Assembly (NCBI GenBank): GCA_017614155.1
Contig: JAGACK010000051.1
Span: 61,914-125,913 of the forward strand
Direction: 5' to 3'
Length of the DNA stretch: 64,000 bases
Source: Lachnospiraceae bacterium
GTDB taxonomy: Bacteria; Bacillota; Clostridia; Lachnospirales; Lachnospiraceae
Shown here in pieces: positions 8,476 through 16,407 of this stretch. The translations under genes were made by a program, and so were the position numbers. The stretch's first letter is position 1. Each line of letters starts with the position of its first letter. The notes beneath the pieces were generated by a model that saw only the letters and a program-made list of their open reading frames with translations, was not told the origin of the DNA and searched no databases.

Positions 8476-9181
8476 ACTGATAAAAGCCGACCTCAGGAGG
8501 ATCCTGAGGAAAAATATACTCTATATCTTTACGGTGCTGCTTGCCATAGCTGCCATTGCAACAAAAAACGGCAAGACACCGGGACAGCAGATAGATGCCA
8601 TGGAGGCTATGATGGACGGACTGGGGATCATCCTTATCTCTATTCCTGTGCTGCTTTGTGTTTACGGGGATGAGTTCAGATCCGGTTCGATGCAGATAGC
8701 CATCGGAAGGGGAGTCTCAAGGACAAAGATAATCGTCGCCAAATTCTTGGACTGCGTTATACTGTCATTGGTGTCTGCATTGCTTTTATCAGTGATCATA
8801 TTTATCAAGGATGCATTAACCGGACTTCCCATCAGTGAAAAACAGAGCGTGATGCTTTTTGTATACGCTCTTTTAATAGTGGTAAAGGCCTGCGGTTATT
8901 TTGCCATTTCGGCCTTTTTCATGATGATGTCCTTCAGCATAGCGGGAGGATTGATGATCGATCTTTTCATGCTGATGTTTTTTGACAGGATACTTAAGGC
9001 TATACAGTATAAGCTGAAGATAGGGCTCTACGATATATCGCTTTCGGGACTTACGGAGGATGCCTACCGCGCCATTTCCGCAGGATCTTTTCCCGGAATG
9101 CTTATAGTGGCCATTGTTATTATCGTGGTTGTTATCGGCGCGACGGCATTCACGTTTAACAGAAAGGAGCTGGAACTATGA
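8468..9181 (+). CDS. ABC exporter permease (ABC-2 like), first paralogue
   Basis: 237 residues with about six transmembrane segments. After the second segment it has VYGDEFRSGSMQIAIGRGVSR, a motif almost repeated in the next gene, so the two permeases are paralogues that probably form a heterodimer with the ATPase. Start overlaps the ATPase gene by 8 bases and the end overlaps the next gene by 4 (translational coupling). Confidence 0.8.
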   Translation: MSKLIKADLRRILRKNILYIFTVLLAIAAIATKNGKTPGQQIDAMEAMMDGLGIILISIPVLLCVYGDEFRSGSMQIAIGRGVSRTKIIVAKFLDCVILSLVSALLLSVIIFIKDALTGLPISEKQSVMLFVYALLIVVKACGYFAISAFFMMMSFSIAGGLMIDLFMLMFFDRILKAIQYKLKIGLYDISLSGLTEDAYRAISAGSFPGMLIVAIVIIVVVIGATAFTFNRKELEL

Positions 9182-9927
9182 TTAATCTTGTTAAAGGTGA
9201 TCTTAGAAGGATTATAAAGAAAAAGGGATTTTGGATAGCACTTATCTGCATCCTGGCATTTGTAGTCCTGCTTGCCATAACCCAGCGTTTCGTAAGCTGG
9301 AACGGGTACGCCTATATCTATACCGTACAGCAGCAGGTGACGCTCTATACGCTGATACTCAGCACTCTTATATTCCTGGGGGTCTACGGAGATGAATTCA
9401 GGGCAATGGCCATGACCTGTGCCATTGGAAGAGGAGTGTCAAGAAACAGGCTTATCATATCAAAGCTTATAGATAATATAATACTGTCTGTGATCCTGTT
9501 CGGGATCTTTGCGATCGAAGCTGTTATAGCAGGGCTTATCATGGGTGCCGGCATGACATCCGAAGAAACCTTCGCACTTGTGCTCTATATCATGATAGGT
9601 GCGGTAAAGTCCGTGGGATATACATCCATAGCGTCTATCATTCTGTTTGTGAATGCGAATATTCCCATAGGAGTTTTCGTTCTCCTTGTACTTCACATGA
9701 TAATGCCCATAGTGATAAATACCGCCTCGTCCTCATCGAAGCTTTTAAGCTCGCTTCATCTTGACAGGTGGTTTTTCGGCGGTATGGTTGAATCCGGGTA
9801 TTCCAGCATAGTGCTGGGTATGACAGCAGGCGGCATAATGACGCTGGTACTTGGATGCGTGATCTATATTGGGATATCCGTCGGCGTGACTATTGCCTTG
9901 TTCTCAAAGAGGGAGATGGATTTCTGA
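9178..9927 (+). CDS. ABC exporter permease (ABC-2 like), second paralogue
   Basis: 249 residues, six transmembrane segments, with VYGDEFRAMAMTCAIGRGVSR matching its upstream paralogue. Last gene of the ATPase-permease-permease unit; a strong terminator follows at 10032-10073. By family (BcrB-like) it likely exports a peptide antibiotic or confers resistance; the substrate cannot be read from sequence. Confidence 0.8.
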   Translation: MINLVKGDLRRIIKKKGFWIALICILAFVVLLAITQRFVSWNGYAYIYTVQQQVTLYTLILSTLIFLGVYGDEFRAMAMTCAIGRGVSRNRLIISKLIDNIILSVILFGIFAIEAVIAGLIMGAGMTSEETFALVLYIMIGAVKSVGYTSIASIILFVNANIPIGVFVLLVLHMIMPIVINTASSSSKLLSSLHLDRWFFGGMVESGYSSIVLGMTAGGIMTLVLGCVIYIGISVGVTIALFSKREMDF

Positions 9928-10031
9928 AAATATATCAGCAGTCCGTCAAAAGCACATGCAAGATCAGATTTGTCAGATCCGGAACAACGGGATATTGTTC
10001 ATGGATATTTTGTGGATAAGATATACATTTT

Positions 10032-10073
10032 AAAATATAAGACCCGGCTTGAAAAAGCCGGGTCTTATATTTT
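10032..10073. terminator. Strong bidirectional intrinsic terminator
   Basis: Perfect 19-bp stem (10032-10050 with 10055-10073), loop GAAA, GC-rich centre GACCCGGC and A/T-rich ends giving a U-tract in either direction. Ends the ABC exporter unit. Together with the next inverted repeat and a promoter it fills the 302 bases to the next gene. Confidence 0.9.
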
Positions 10074-10098
10074 GGGGTTCGGATACGGCCCGAACCCC
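10074..10098. repeat. Second GC-rich inverted repeat next to the terminator
   Basis: GGGGTTCGG and CCGAACCCC, perfect 9-base arms around 7 bases, immediately adjacent to the terminator. The following bases CCCATCTCCTGC (10096-10107) match the 3' end of the tRNA-Leu gene (2367-2378). Could be a tRNA-end relic; function unknown. Confidence 0.5.
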
Positions 10099-10136
10099 AT
10101 CTCCTGCGATCATTTGACCCCAGGTTGTTGCAATTG

Positions 10137-10166
10137 TTGATAATCAACATAGGTGGGGCGTATAAT
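10137..10166 (+). promoter_or_regulatory. Promoter with overlapping palindrome, upstream of HD-GYP gene
   Basis: TTGATA (10137-10142), 18 bases, TATAAT (10161-10166). The palindrome GTTGAT-A-ATCAAC (10136-10148) covers the -35, so a repressor could block it. Drives 10230-12290 and perhaps the next gene. Confidence 0.65.
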
Positions 10167-10229
10167 ACAAGGAAAGACATTTACGGAAAGAGCTGCTTGT
10201 TCTGTTTAAATATAAGAGGTTCTGAGTTT

Positions 10230-12290
10230 ATGGAAAGAAAAGATCAGAATAGCGCGGGCATACGAAAGTTTTTTTCGCTTCGCGGAAAGATGTCGATACT
10301 CACGATCATAATACCTGTCATCGTTTTTGGGATATTCAACTACTCCACCACATATTCTGCAAATTCCAAACAGATCATTCAGTTAGGATCGATAGAATTG
10401 CCTGTTTCCTCGCTGACGGGAGTTTTTTCATACCTTGGCAGTATGTGCCTGATCATTACGGTGCTTTTGTTCAGGAAGCGCGGGTTCATTGTGGCGATCG
10501 TGCTTGAACTGATCAGCTTTCCGGGATTGGTCATGGGGTTTGTTATGGGACATAATCCCGCAACGATCCCGGGCGTGTTCTCTGCCGTCTTTATTATTAT
10601 AACTCTTATAATCATATATCTCAGCCAGAAGAGACTGGAAGACGACCAGAAAAAGATGCGGAATCTTTTTGAACAGACAGCTACGGCACTGGTTAACGCG
10701 ATTGATACAAAAGATAAATATACCCACGGACATTCAAGAAGGGTAGCGGAGTATTCAAGAAAGCTTGCTGAGGCAAATGATCTGAGCGAAGAGGAGCGGG
10801 ATGAGGTTTTTTACGCAGCGCTTCTGCATGATGTCGGAAAGATCGGTGTTCCTGCAAGTATTATAAACAAAGCCGGCAAACTGACAGATGAAGAATACGA
10901 GATGATAAAACAGCATCCTGTTTTGGGTGACCAGATACTCAGAAGCATAGATGAGTTCCCATACTTAAGTATAGGCGCGAAATGTCATCATGAGCGTTAT
11001 GACGGAACAGGATATCCATACGGAATTAAAGGTACGGATATTCCGGAGATAGCAAGGATCATTTCCGTAGCTGATGCTTATGATGCAATGTCATCGACGA
11101 GAAGCTATCGAGATGCCATTCCGCAGCAGCTGATTCGGGAGGAAATAGTCAAGGGAGCAGGCACGCAGTTTGATCCGGTTTATGCCAGACATATGCTTCA
11201 CCTGATAGATCTGGATTCGGAATACGATATGCGCGAGCGTGAAACGATCAGGGAACTAGTCGGAAATGATGAACTTGTTATCAAAGAATACAGAAGCGCA
11301 ATATCAGAAGGGATCCTGATCACACCATTTATGACAACAGTTCGGATGTCCGTTAAAAATACAGGAAAAAACGGTTCGGGATCTGCATCACTGGTTATAT
11401 TTGATTCGCTTGACGGACGCACACATGATACCGAGAGGGAAAGAAAAAATCTGAATTATTTTGAATACGGCGAATTGAGGTTCGACGGCGGGTCCAATAC
11501 GGCGGGCGCCCGGAAGATCAGGACAGAAGCTGTAGATAATACTGCGGATGATATAACAAAGGACTTCGAATACAGGGTAGAAGCAGTAAAGAAAAAAGAC
11601 CATGCTCTTGTAAGGATCATCGGGAAAGAAAGGTCGTATGAGAATATAATCGCGCTTCCTGACAGTACCAGATATATGTATATTGCATTAACCGGAGAAC
11701 AATGCATAATAAGCGATCTGAACATAGAACGGGCAGAGGATGAAGTGCCTGATGACTACATTCCGAGAATAGCTGAAGAGATTAGTTTTTTAGACGGCCC
11801 GGCCGGCGATATTCCCAATGTTCAGATAGACGGCTATCATACTGCTTCATCAGAAGGATTTGAAATAAAAGAGGATCTTAAAGTGTCATTTCATACAAAG
11901 AGCCTTCCCACTTCGAGGCTTATCTGGCATTGCCCGTTCATTGAATTGTTCTATTCAGATGACGGAAAGGTAAAAGGAAATAATTACGATGAACTTGCGC
12001 TTATCAGACTGGACGGGGAAGTATGGGAATGTGATCCGGGGATTGAGGTAGAACACACTTCTCTACCGCAGATAGATTTTGGCGGCTGGGATATGTGGAA
12101 AGAACGCAATCGCAAGGGGTATGATGCTGAGGTCATATTCAGGGCCGAGAATGATACAGTAACGGTTATGACTGAAAATGCCGGAATGGCTATTAAGGTT
12201 CTGGTCAGGCTAAACAGAAGTGATAAGCCGTTATATGGAGCGATCACCGGTGATCAGGTCGCTATAACAAATATACGGATCGGAAGCTGA
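10230..12290 (+). CDS. Membrane HD-GYP phosphodiesterase with C-terminal beta-rich domain
   Basis: About 686 residues from ATG 10230 (AGAGGT 9 bases upstream); the longer frame from 10125 starts inside the promoter. Four hydrophobic segments fill roughly residues 20-135. An HD-GYP domain then carries GHSRRVAEYS, LLHDVGKIG and CHHERYDGTGYP, the metal-binding and signature residues of enzymes that degrade c-di-GMP (or related dinucleotides). From about residue 375 comes a 300-residue beta-rich region of unknown family (FDSLDGRTHD..., IRLDGEVWECDPG..., ending ITNIRIGS). It may bind a ligand. The topology suggests this part is cytoplasmic, as it follows the HD-GYP without another membrane segment. 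Confidence 0.85.
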   Translation: MERKDQNSAGIRKFFSLRGKMSILTIIIPVIVFGIFNYSTTYSANSKQIIQLGSIELPVSSLTGVFSYLGSMCLIITVLLFRKRGFIVAIVLELISFPGLVMGFVMGHNPATIPGVFSAVFIIITLIIIYLSQKRLEDDQKKMRNLFEQTATALVNAIDTKDKYTHGHSRRVAEYSRKLAEANDLSEEERDEVFYAALLHDVGKIGVPASIINKAGKLTDEEYEMIKQHPVLGDQILRSIDEFPYLSIGAKCHHERYDGTGYPYGIKGTDIPEIARIISVADAYDAMSSTRSYRDAIPQQLIREEIVKGAGTQFDPVYARHMLHLIDLDSEYDMRERETIRELVGNDELVIKEYRSAISEGILITPFMTTVRMSVKNTGKNGSGSASLVIFDSLDGRTHDTERERKNLNYFEYGELRFDGGSNTAGARKIRTEAVDNTADDITKDFEYRVEAVKKKDHALVRIIGKERSYENIIALPDSTRYMYIALTGEQCIISDLNIERAEDEVPDDYIPRIAEEISFLDGPAGDIPNVQIDGYHTASSEGFEIKEDLKVSFHTKSLPTSRLIWHCPFIELFYSDDGKVKGNNYDELALIRLDGEVWECDPGIEVEHTSLPQIDFGGWDMWKERNRKGYDAEVIFRAENDTVTVMTENAGMAIKVLVRLNRSDKPLYGAITGDQVAITNIRIGS

Positions 12291-12312
12291 TTACCTGCGT
12301 GTTAACGGTTTT

Positions 12313-12321
12313 TGCTATACT
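12313..12321 (+). promoter_or_regulatory. Extended -10 promoter upstream of Cache-HD-GYP gene
   Basis: TGC-TATACT at 12313-12321 with no good -35, 40 bases before the start codon. It would allow expression independent of the upstream HD-GYP gene. Confidence 0.4.
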
Positions 12322-12360
12322 GGTGATGAGAATGATTTATGCGATCAGGGGAAGAATCGG

Positions 12361-14331
12361 ATGAAAAGCTTGTATTTTAAGATGACAATTATGATCGTTC
12401 TTGTGGTGCTTATCAGCGTCGGACTGCTTTTGATGATCAGCTACAGGAGAGCGAGAGATACAATGGCTTCTCAGCTGGAGGACAGCTATAGCGTCCAGGC
12501 GGACAAATATGCCCAGGAGCTTACCGCATGGCTAAACTCACAGGCAACCATCGTGGAAACTATGGCAGTGGAGATCACACTGAACGGTATGTATGAGCAG
12601 GATTATGAGACATTTCATAAATATCTTGCGGATAGTTTTTCACGCTTAAATACAGGCGGGTATATGTACGATATCTATTTTACATATCCTGATAACAGCA
12701 TGGCGTGTGCATCTGATTTTATGCCGGACGGATCCATGGATTACGCCCATGAGAGGGACTGGTTTAAGGTGGCGGCTGAAACGGGAGAATTGTTCTATTC
12801 CACACCCTACAAGGACTCTGATTCCGGATATTCGATAATAACGATTTCAAAAGCGGTTTATAAGGATGATGAATTGCAGGGTATCCTGGCAGTGGATGTT
12901 TTTGTGAATACACTGATCGATATTGTCCGTGGGGCAGATGTAGCGACAAATGGTTATGCTTTTCTTGTGGATCAGAACATGGGGATGATCGTGCATCCGT
13001 ATGAGGCATATTCATATGACGATACACCGCCCAATATCATGTCCATTCCTGATTCTCCTTATGCAGAAGTGGTGGATAATATCATTACCGATTCGAGGGA
13101 AACGGTTTTCATAAAAGACTATGACGGCGTTACTCGGGGTATTGTTATTGCGCGTATGAATAACACCGGATGGCATGTGGGCATTGCTACAGACAGGAAC
13201 GAGCTTTTGCGTAATGTCAGCGGACTTCTCCGTAGTTTTATTATTGCCGCATTTACGGCGATCATCATCGGTATCTGCATATCCGCATTTATGGCACAGA
13301 TACTGAACAAGCTGAACAGACAGCTGAGAGAGCAGGATAGCATTCAGAGGGCAAAGATAACCAATATGAATGTCACCCGGTCTCTTGCGACCACGATTGA
13401 TGCGAAGGATCGATATACCAGCGGTCATTCGCAGAGGGTGGCAGAATATGCGGTGGAGCTTGCGCGGAGGATGGGAAAATCCGAAGAGGAACAGCAGATC
13501 GTTTATTATGCGGGAGTGCTGCATGATATTGGAAAGATCCGCGTGCCGGAGGATGTGATCAATAAGCCCGGGAAACTTACAGAGGAGGAATTTGACCAGA
13601 TCAGGATCCATCCTGTAAGCGGATACCATATCTTATGCGGTATCCATGAAGATGAAAGAGTCGGGTATGGCGCAAAATATCATCATGAGCGGTATGACGG
13701 AAAGGGATATCCAAATGGTCTTTCAGGAAAAGACATTCCTGAGATCGCCCGGATCATTGCTGTTGCGGACTCATATGATGCCATGGCCAGCGATCGAAGC
13801 TACCGTAAAGCTTTACCGCAGGATGTGATCCGAAAAGAAATTGAAAAGGGCAAAGGTACCCAGTTCGATCCGGAAATCGCTGATGTAATGTTATCTATAA
13901 TCGATGAGGACAAAACCTATGATCTTCAGCAGAAAGAAAAGGAAATCGACAATATCCTTGTTGTTGATGATGAGAAGATGACCTTAATGGTTGTTGAGCA
14001 TATTCTCAAGGGAATGGAGAAAGTCCGGGTATATAGTGCAAGAAGCAAGGAGGAAGTATTCTCTGTACTGAAAGAGACAAAGATATCTTTGATAATGCTT
14101 GATCTGAAAATGCCGGATATTGACGGCTTTGAACTGTATTCCGGGATTCGGGAGATATATGATATGCCTGTAGTTCTTATGACCGGGGACAAAAGCGCGA
14201 AAACACTTCAGAAAATACGTGAATTAGGTATAGATGACTATATCACCAAGCCATTGAACGGAGCCATTACAAAAGAAGTAGTTTACGGTGTTCTTCACAA
14301 AGGCGTGATAGGGTCTGTGCCGGTTTCATAA
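12361..14331 (+). CDS. Cache sensor - HD-GYP phosphodiesterase - receiver fusion
   Basis: 656 residues. Transmembrane segment about 8-27, then an extracytoplasmic dCache-type sensor (about 30-280, with the internal phrase LAVDVFVNTLIDIVRG), a second transmembrane segment about 285-310, and an HD-GYP domain with GHSQRVAEYA, VLHDIGKIR and YHHERYDGKGYP. At the C-terminus sits a complete receiver domain: ILVVDDEKM, LIMLDLKMPDIDG with the acceptor Asp, LMTGD and ITKPL. Such proteins degrade c-di-GMP in response to small extracellular ligands; the receiver adds phosphorelay input. A purine-rich ribosome site (AGGGGAAG) precedes ATG 12361. Paralogue of the upstream HD-GYP gene in the catalytic part only. 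Confidence 0.88.
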   Translation: MKSLYFKMTIMIVLVVLISVGLLLMISYRRARDTMASQLEDSYSVQADKYAQELTAWLNSQATIVETMAVEITLNGMYEQDYETFHKYLADSFSRLNTGGYMYDIYFTYPDNSMACASDFMPDGSMDYAHERDWFKVAAETGELFYSTPYKDSDSGYSIITISKAVYKDDELQGILAVDVFVNTLIDIVRGADVATNGYAFLVDQNMGMIVHPYEAYSYDDTPPNIMSIPDSPYAEVVDNIITDSRETVFIKDYDGVTRGIVIARMNNTGWHVGIATDRNELLRNVSGLLRSFIIAAFTAIIIGICISAFMAQILNKLNRQLREQDSIQRAKITNMNVTRSLATTIDAKDRYTSGHSQRVAEYAVELARRMGKSEEEQQIVYYAGVLHDIGKIRVPEDVINKPGKLTEEEFDQIRIHPVSGYHILCGIHEDERVGYGAKYHHERYDGKGYPNGLSGKDIPEIARIIAVADSYDAMASDRSYRKALPQDVIRKEIEKGKGTQFDPEIADVMLSIIDEDKTYDLQQKEKEIDNILVVDDEKMTLMVVEHILKGMEKVRVYSARSKEEVFSVLKETKISLIMLDLKMPDIDGFELYSGIREIYDMPVVLMTGDKSAKTLQKIRELGIDDYITKPLNGAITKEVVYGVLHKGVIGSVPVS

Positions 14332-14346
14332 GGTGACGTCATACGG

Positions 14347-14375
14347 TTGAATCTGATTTCGCGATGTGTTAGTAT
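14347..14375 (+). promoter_or_regulatory. Promoter of the cobalamin operon leader
   Basis: TTGAAT (14347-14352), 17 bases, TAGTAT (14370-14375), with TGT forming an extended -10. The predicted transcript start lies about 20 bases before the riboswitch. Confidence 0.6.
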
Positions 14376-14399
14376 CTCATAGGAAATATTGTTAAGATA

Positions 14400-14563
14400 A
14401 GGTGTCCGGAGATCCTTGCGGATCCGGTCCGGGTGAAAAGGGAAACAGGTGAAAGTCCTGTACGAACTCGTCACCGTAACAGCATCAGTAAGCCATGACA
14501 ATATGTCACTGGGAATACCGGGAAGGCGTCATGGTATCTGCTCAAGTCGGGAGACCTGCCTTG
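14400..14563 (+). ncRNA. Cobalamin riboswitch
   Basis: The region shows the class hallmarks in order: GGGTGAAAAGGGAA, CAGGTGAAAGTCCTG, TCACCGTAAC, a CACTGG...GGGAAGGC core, and the B12-box-like AGTCGGGAGACCTGCC end. With bound adenosylcobalamin or another cobalamin this RNA turns off downstream genes. A terminator (14674-14701) lies between it and the first gene, so control is probably by termination. The 14332-14742 gap holds only this promoter-riboswitch-terminator unit. It governs the cobaltochelatase, transporter and biosynthesis genes that follow. Confidence 0.92.
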
Positions 14564-14673
14564 TCTTTGTACGGAAGCATTTTGCTTCAGGCCACGAGAA
14601 ACTGGTTGTACATTATCCATCCTGCAGGGGCCCGGCGTCAGGCCCGGTTTTGTGGAGGTCATTTGGAGTACAG

Positions 14674-14701
14674 CCCGTTGGTAAACACCGACGGGTTTTT
14701 T
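14674..14701 (+). terminator. Riboswitch expression-platform terminator
   Basis: CCCGTTGGT, loop AAAC, ACCGACGGG (9 bp, one G-U), then six T. An additional hairpin (GGGCC 14628-14632 with GGCCC 14641-14645) lies between aptamer and terminator and may take part in the switch. Confidence 0.85.
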
Positions 14702-14742
14702 CGTGGTCAGAAAGATTATTCAAAAAAGGAGACAGAAAAGAA

Positions 14743-16404
14743 ATGAAAAGAAAGATCGTGATCACGACAGTAATGGCCGCCCTGCTTTTTGCAGGAACAG
14801 TTTTTTCGGGATGCAGCGCCACAGTGGACCCTTCCGGGCAGCAGACCGGGGATGAGGCCGCAAAAGAGTCCGGGACAGAAGAGGCTCTGGAGGGGGATGA
14901 GACCGAAAAAGAGTCAGGAACAGCGGAAGCATCGGATGAGGAAAAGGCAGCTGAAGTGGCAGCGCTCATAGATGCCATTTATGTACAGGAAAGAACGGAC
15001 GAGACAGATGCACTGTGCGAAGAAGCAAAAGCCAAATGGGATGCGCTTACCGATGCGCAGAAGGAGCTTGTTGAGGGCGAAGAAGCGGATCCGGATTACT
15101 TTGGAAGGGATACGGGAGATGCTTCCCTTGATGACCCGCTCAATTCGGACGATATCGGAGAGAATGAGATACTTGTCGTAAGCTTTGGCACATCATTCAA
15201 TGACAGCCGCGCAAAGGACATCTCAAGCATTGAAAAAGCCATAGCCGAGGCCAATCCCGACTGGAGCGTCAGGAGAGCATTTACCGCGCAGATCATCATC
15301 AACCATGTTCAGGCAAGGGACGGTGAAAAGATCGATAATGTTGAACAGGCGCTTGACCGCGCTGCTGCTAACGGCGTAAAGAACCTTGTCGTACAGCCGA
15401 CGCATCTCATGCACGGGGCGGAGTATGACGAGCTTACGGAGGCGCTTGCAAAGTACAGCGACAGGTTTGAGAGCGTATCGGTAGCTGAGCCTCTTTTAGG
15501 TGAAGTGGGCAGCGATGCTTCAGTAATCAACGAGGATAAGAAAGCGGTAGCCGAAGCTATAGCAGCAGAGGCCGTAAAATCTGCAGGATTTGATTCGCTT
15601 GAAGCTGCCGACAAAGACGGGACTGCGTTTGTGCTGATGGGCCATGGCACGGCACATACAGCAAAAGTCACCTACAGCCAGATGGCAACACAGATGAAGG
15701 AACTCGGCTACGGGAACGTGTTTATAGGAACGGTCGAAGGAGAGCCTGAAGAGACTGCCTGTGAGAATGTGATAGAAGAAGTCAAAAAAGCCGGATACAA
15801 GAAGGTCATCCTGCGTCCCCTCATGGTCGTAGCCGGTGACCATGCAAACAACGACATGGCCGGTGATGACGAGGATTCATGGAAGAGCATGTTCACCGCT
15901 TCAGGAGCTTTCGATTCGGTAGACTGCCAGATAGAGGGTCTTGGAAGGATCAAAGCCGTGCAGGATCTTTATGTCGCGCATACCGCAGCAGCCCTTGCGG
16001 GGAACGGTACGGTGAAAGCCGGGGCTACGGCTGCCGCTTCAGATCTTGCGGACGGCGAATACAAGGCAAAGTTTACGACAGACAGTTCGATGTTTCATGT
16101 CAATGAAGCGTATGATGACATGGGAACGCTGACGGTAAAGGACGGAAAGATGGTCATCCATGTAAGCCTTGCATCCGAGAACATAGTAAACCTTTACCCG
16201 GGCAAAGCAGCCGATACCAAAAAGGACGGTGCGAAGCTTCTAGAGCCGACCAAAGATGAGGTTACATACAGCGACGGAACGACTGAGACAGTAAACGGAT
16301 TTGATGTGCCCGTTCCGGCTCTTGATGAGGAATTTGATCTTGCGCTCATCGGGACAAAGGGCAAGTGGTACGATCATAAGGTAGTGGTCTCCTCCCCTGT
16401 ATAA
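14743..16404 (+). CDS. cbiK: Lipoprotein sirohydrochlorin cobaltochelatase with extra C-terminal domain
   Basis: 554 residues from ATG 14743 (AAGGAG upstream); the frame is open back into the riboswitch but that part is not coding. The signal peptide ends in FSGC with lipidated Cys, followed by an acidic Glu/Ser-rich linker (to about 70), a small helical segment, then a CbiK chelatase domain (about 145-430). Its metal-binding His residues are His301 (MGHGTAH) and His367 (GDHANND). CbiK inserts Co2+ into sirohydrochlorin at the start of the anaerobic B12 pathway. The C-terminal about 110 residues form a beta-rich module resembling the N-terminal part of the next protein. Periplasmic or extracellular CbiK forms are known in other anaerobes; an exported form could also act on scavenged tetrapyrroles. 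Confidence 0.85.
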   Translation: MKRKIVITTVMAALLFAGTVFSGCSATVDPSGQQTGDEAAKESGTEEALEGDETEKESGTAEASDEEKAAEVAALIDAIYVQERTDETDALCEEAKAKWDALTDAQKELVEGEEADPDYFGRDTGDASLDDPLNSDDIGENEILVVSFGTSFNDSRAKDISSIEKAIAEANPDWSVRRAFTAQIIINHVQARDGEKIDNVEQALDRAAANGVKNLVVQPTHLMHGAEYDELTEALAKYSDRFESVSVAEPLLGEVGSDASVINEDKKAVAEAIAAEAVKSAGFDSLEAADKDGTAFVLMGHGTAHTAKVTYSQMATQMKELGYGNVFIGTVEGEPEETACENVIEEVKKAGYKKVILRPLMVVAGDHANNDMAGDDEDSWKSMFTASGAFDSVDCQIEGLGRIKAVQDLYVAHTAAALAGNGTVKAGATAAASDLADGEYKAKFTTDSSMFHVNEAYDDMGTLTVKDGKMVIHVSLASENIVNLYPGKAADTKKDGAKLLEPTKDEVTYSDGTTETVNGFDVPVPALDEEFDLALIGTKGKWYDHKVVVSSPV

Positions 16405-16407
16405 AAA

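Noticed and set aside
10125-10229. Longer N-terminus for the first HD-GYP protein
   Set aside because: Overlaps the promoter TTGATA-N18-TATAAT, so it would be upstream of the transcript start.
14449-14742. N-terminal extension of the cobaltochelatase through the riboswitch
   Set aside because: The frame is open by chance; the real start at 14743 has a ribosome site and signal peptide, and the upstream RNA is riboswitch plus terminator.
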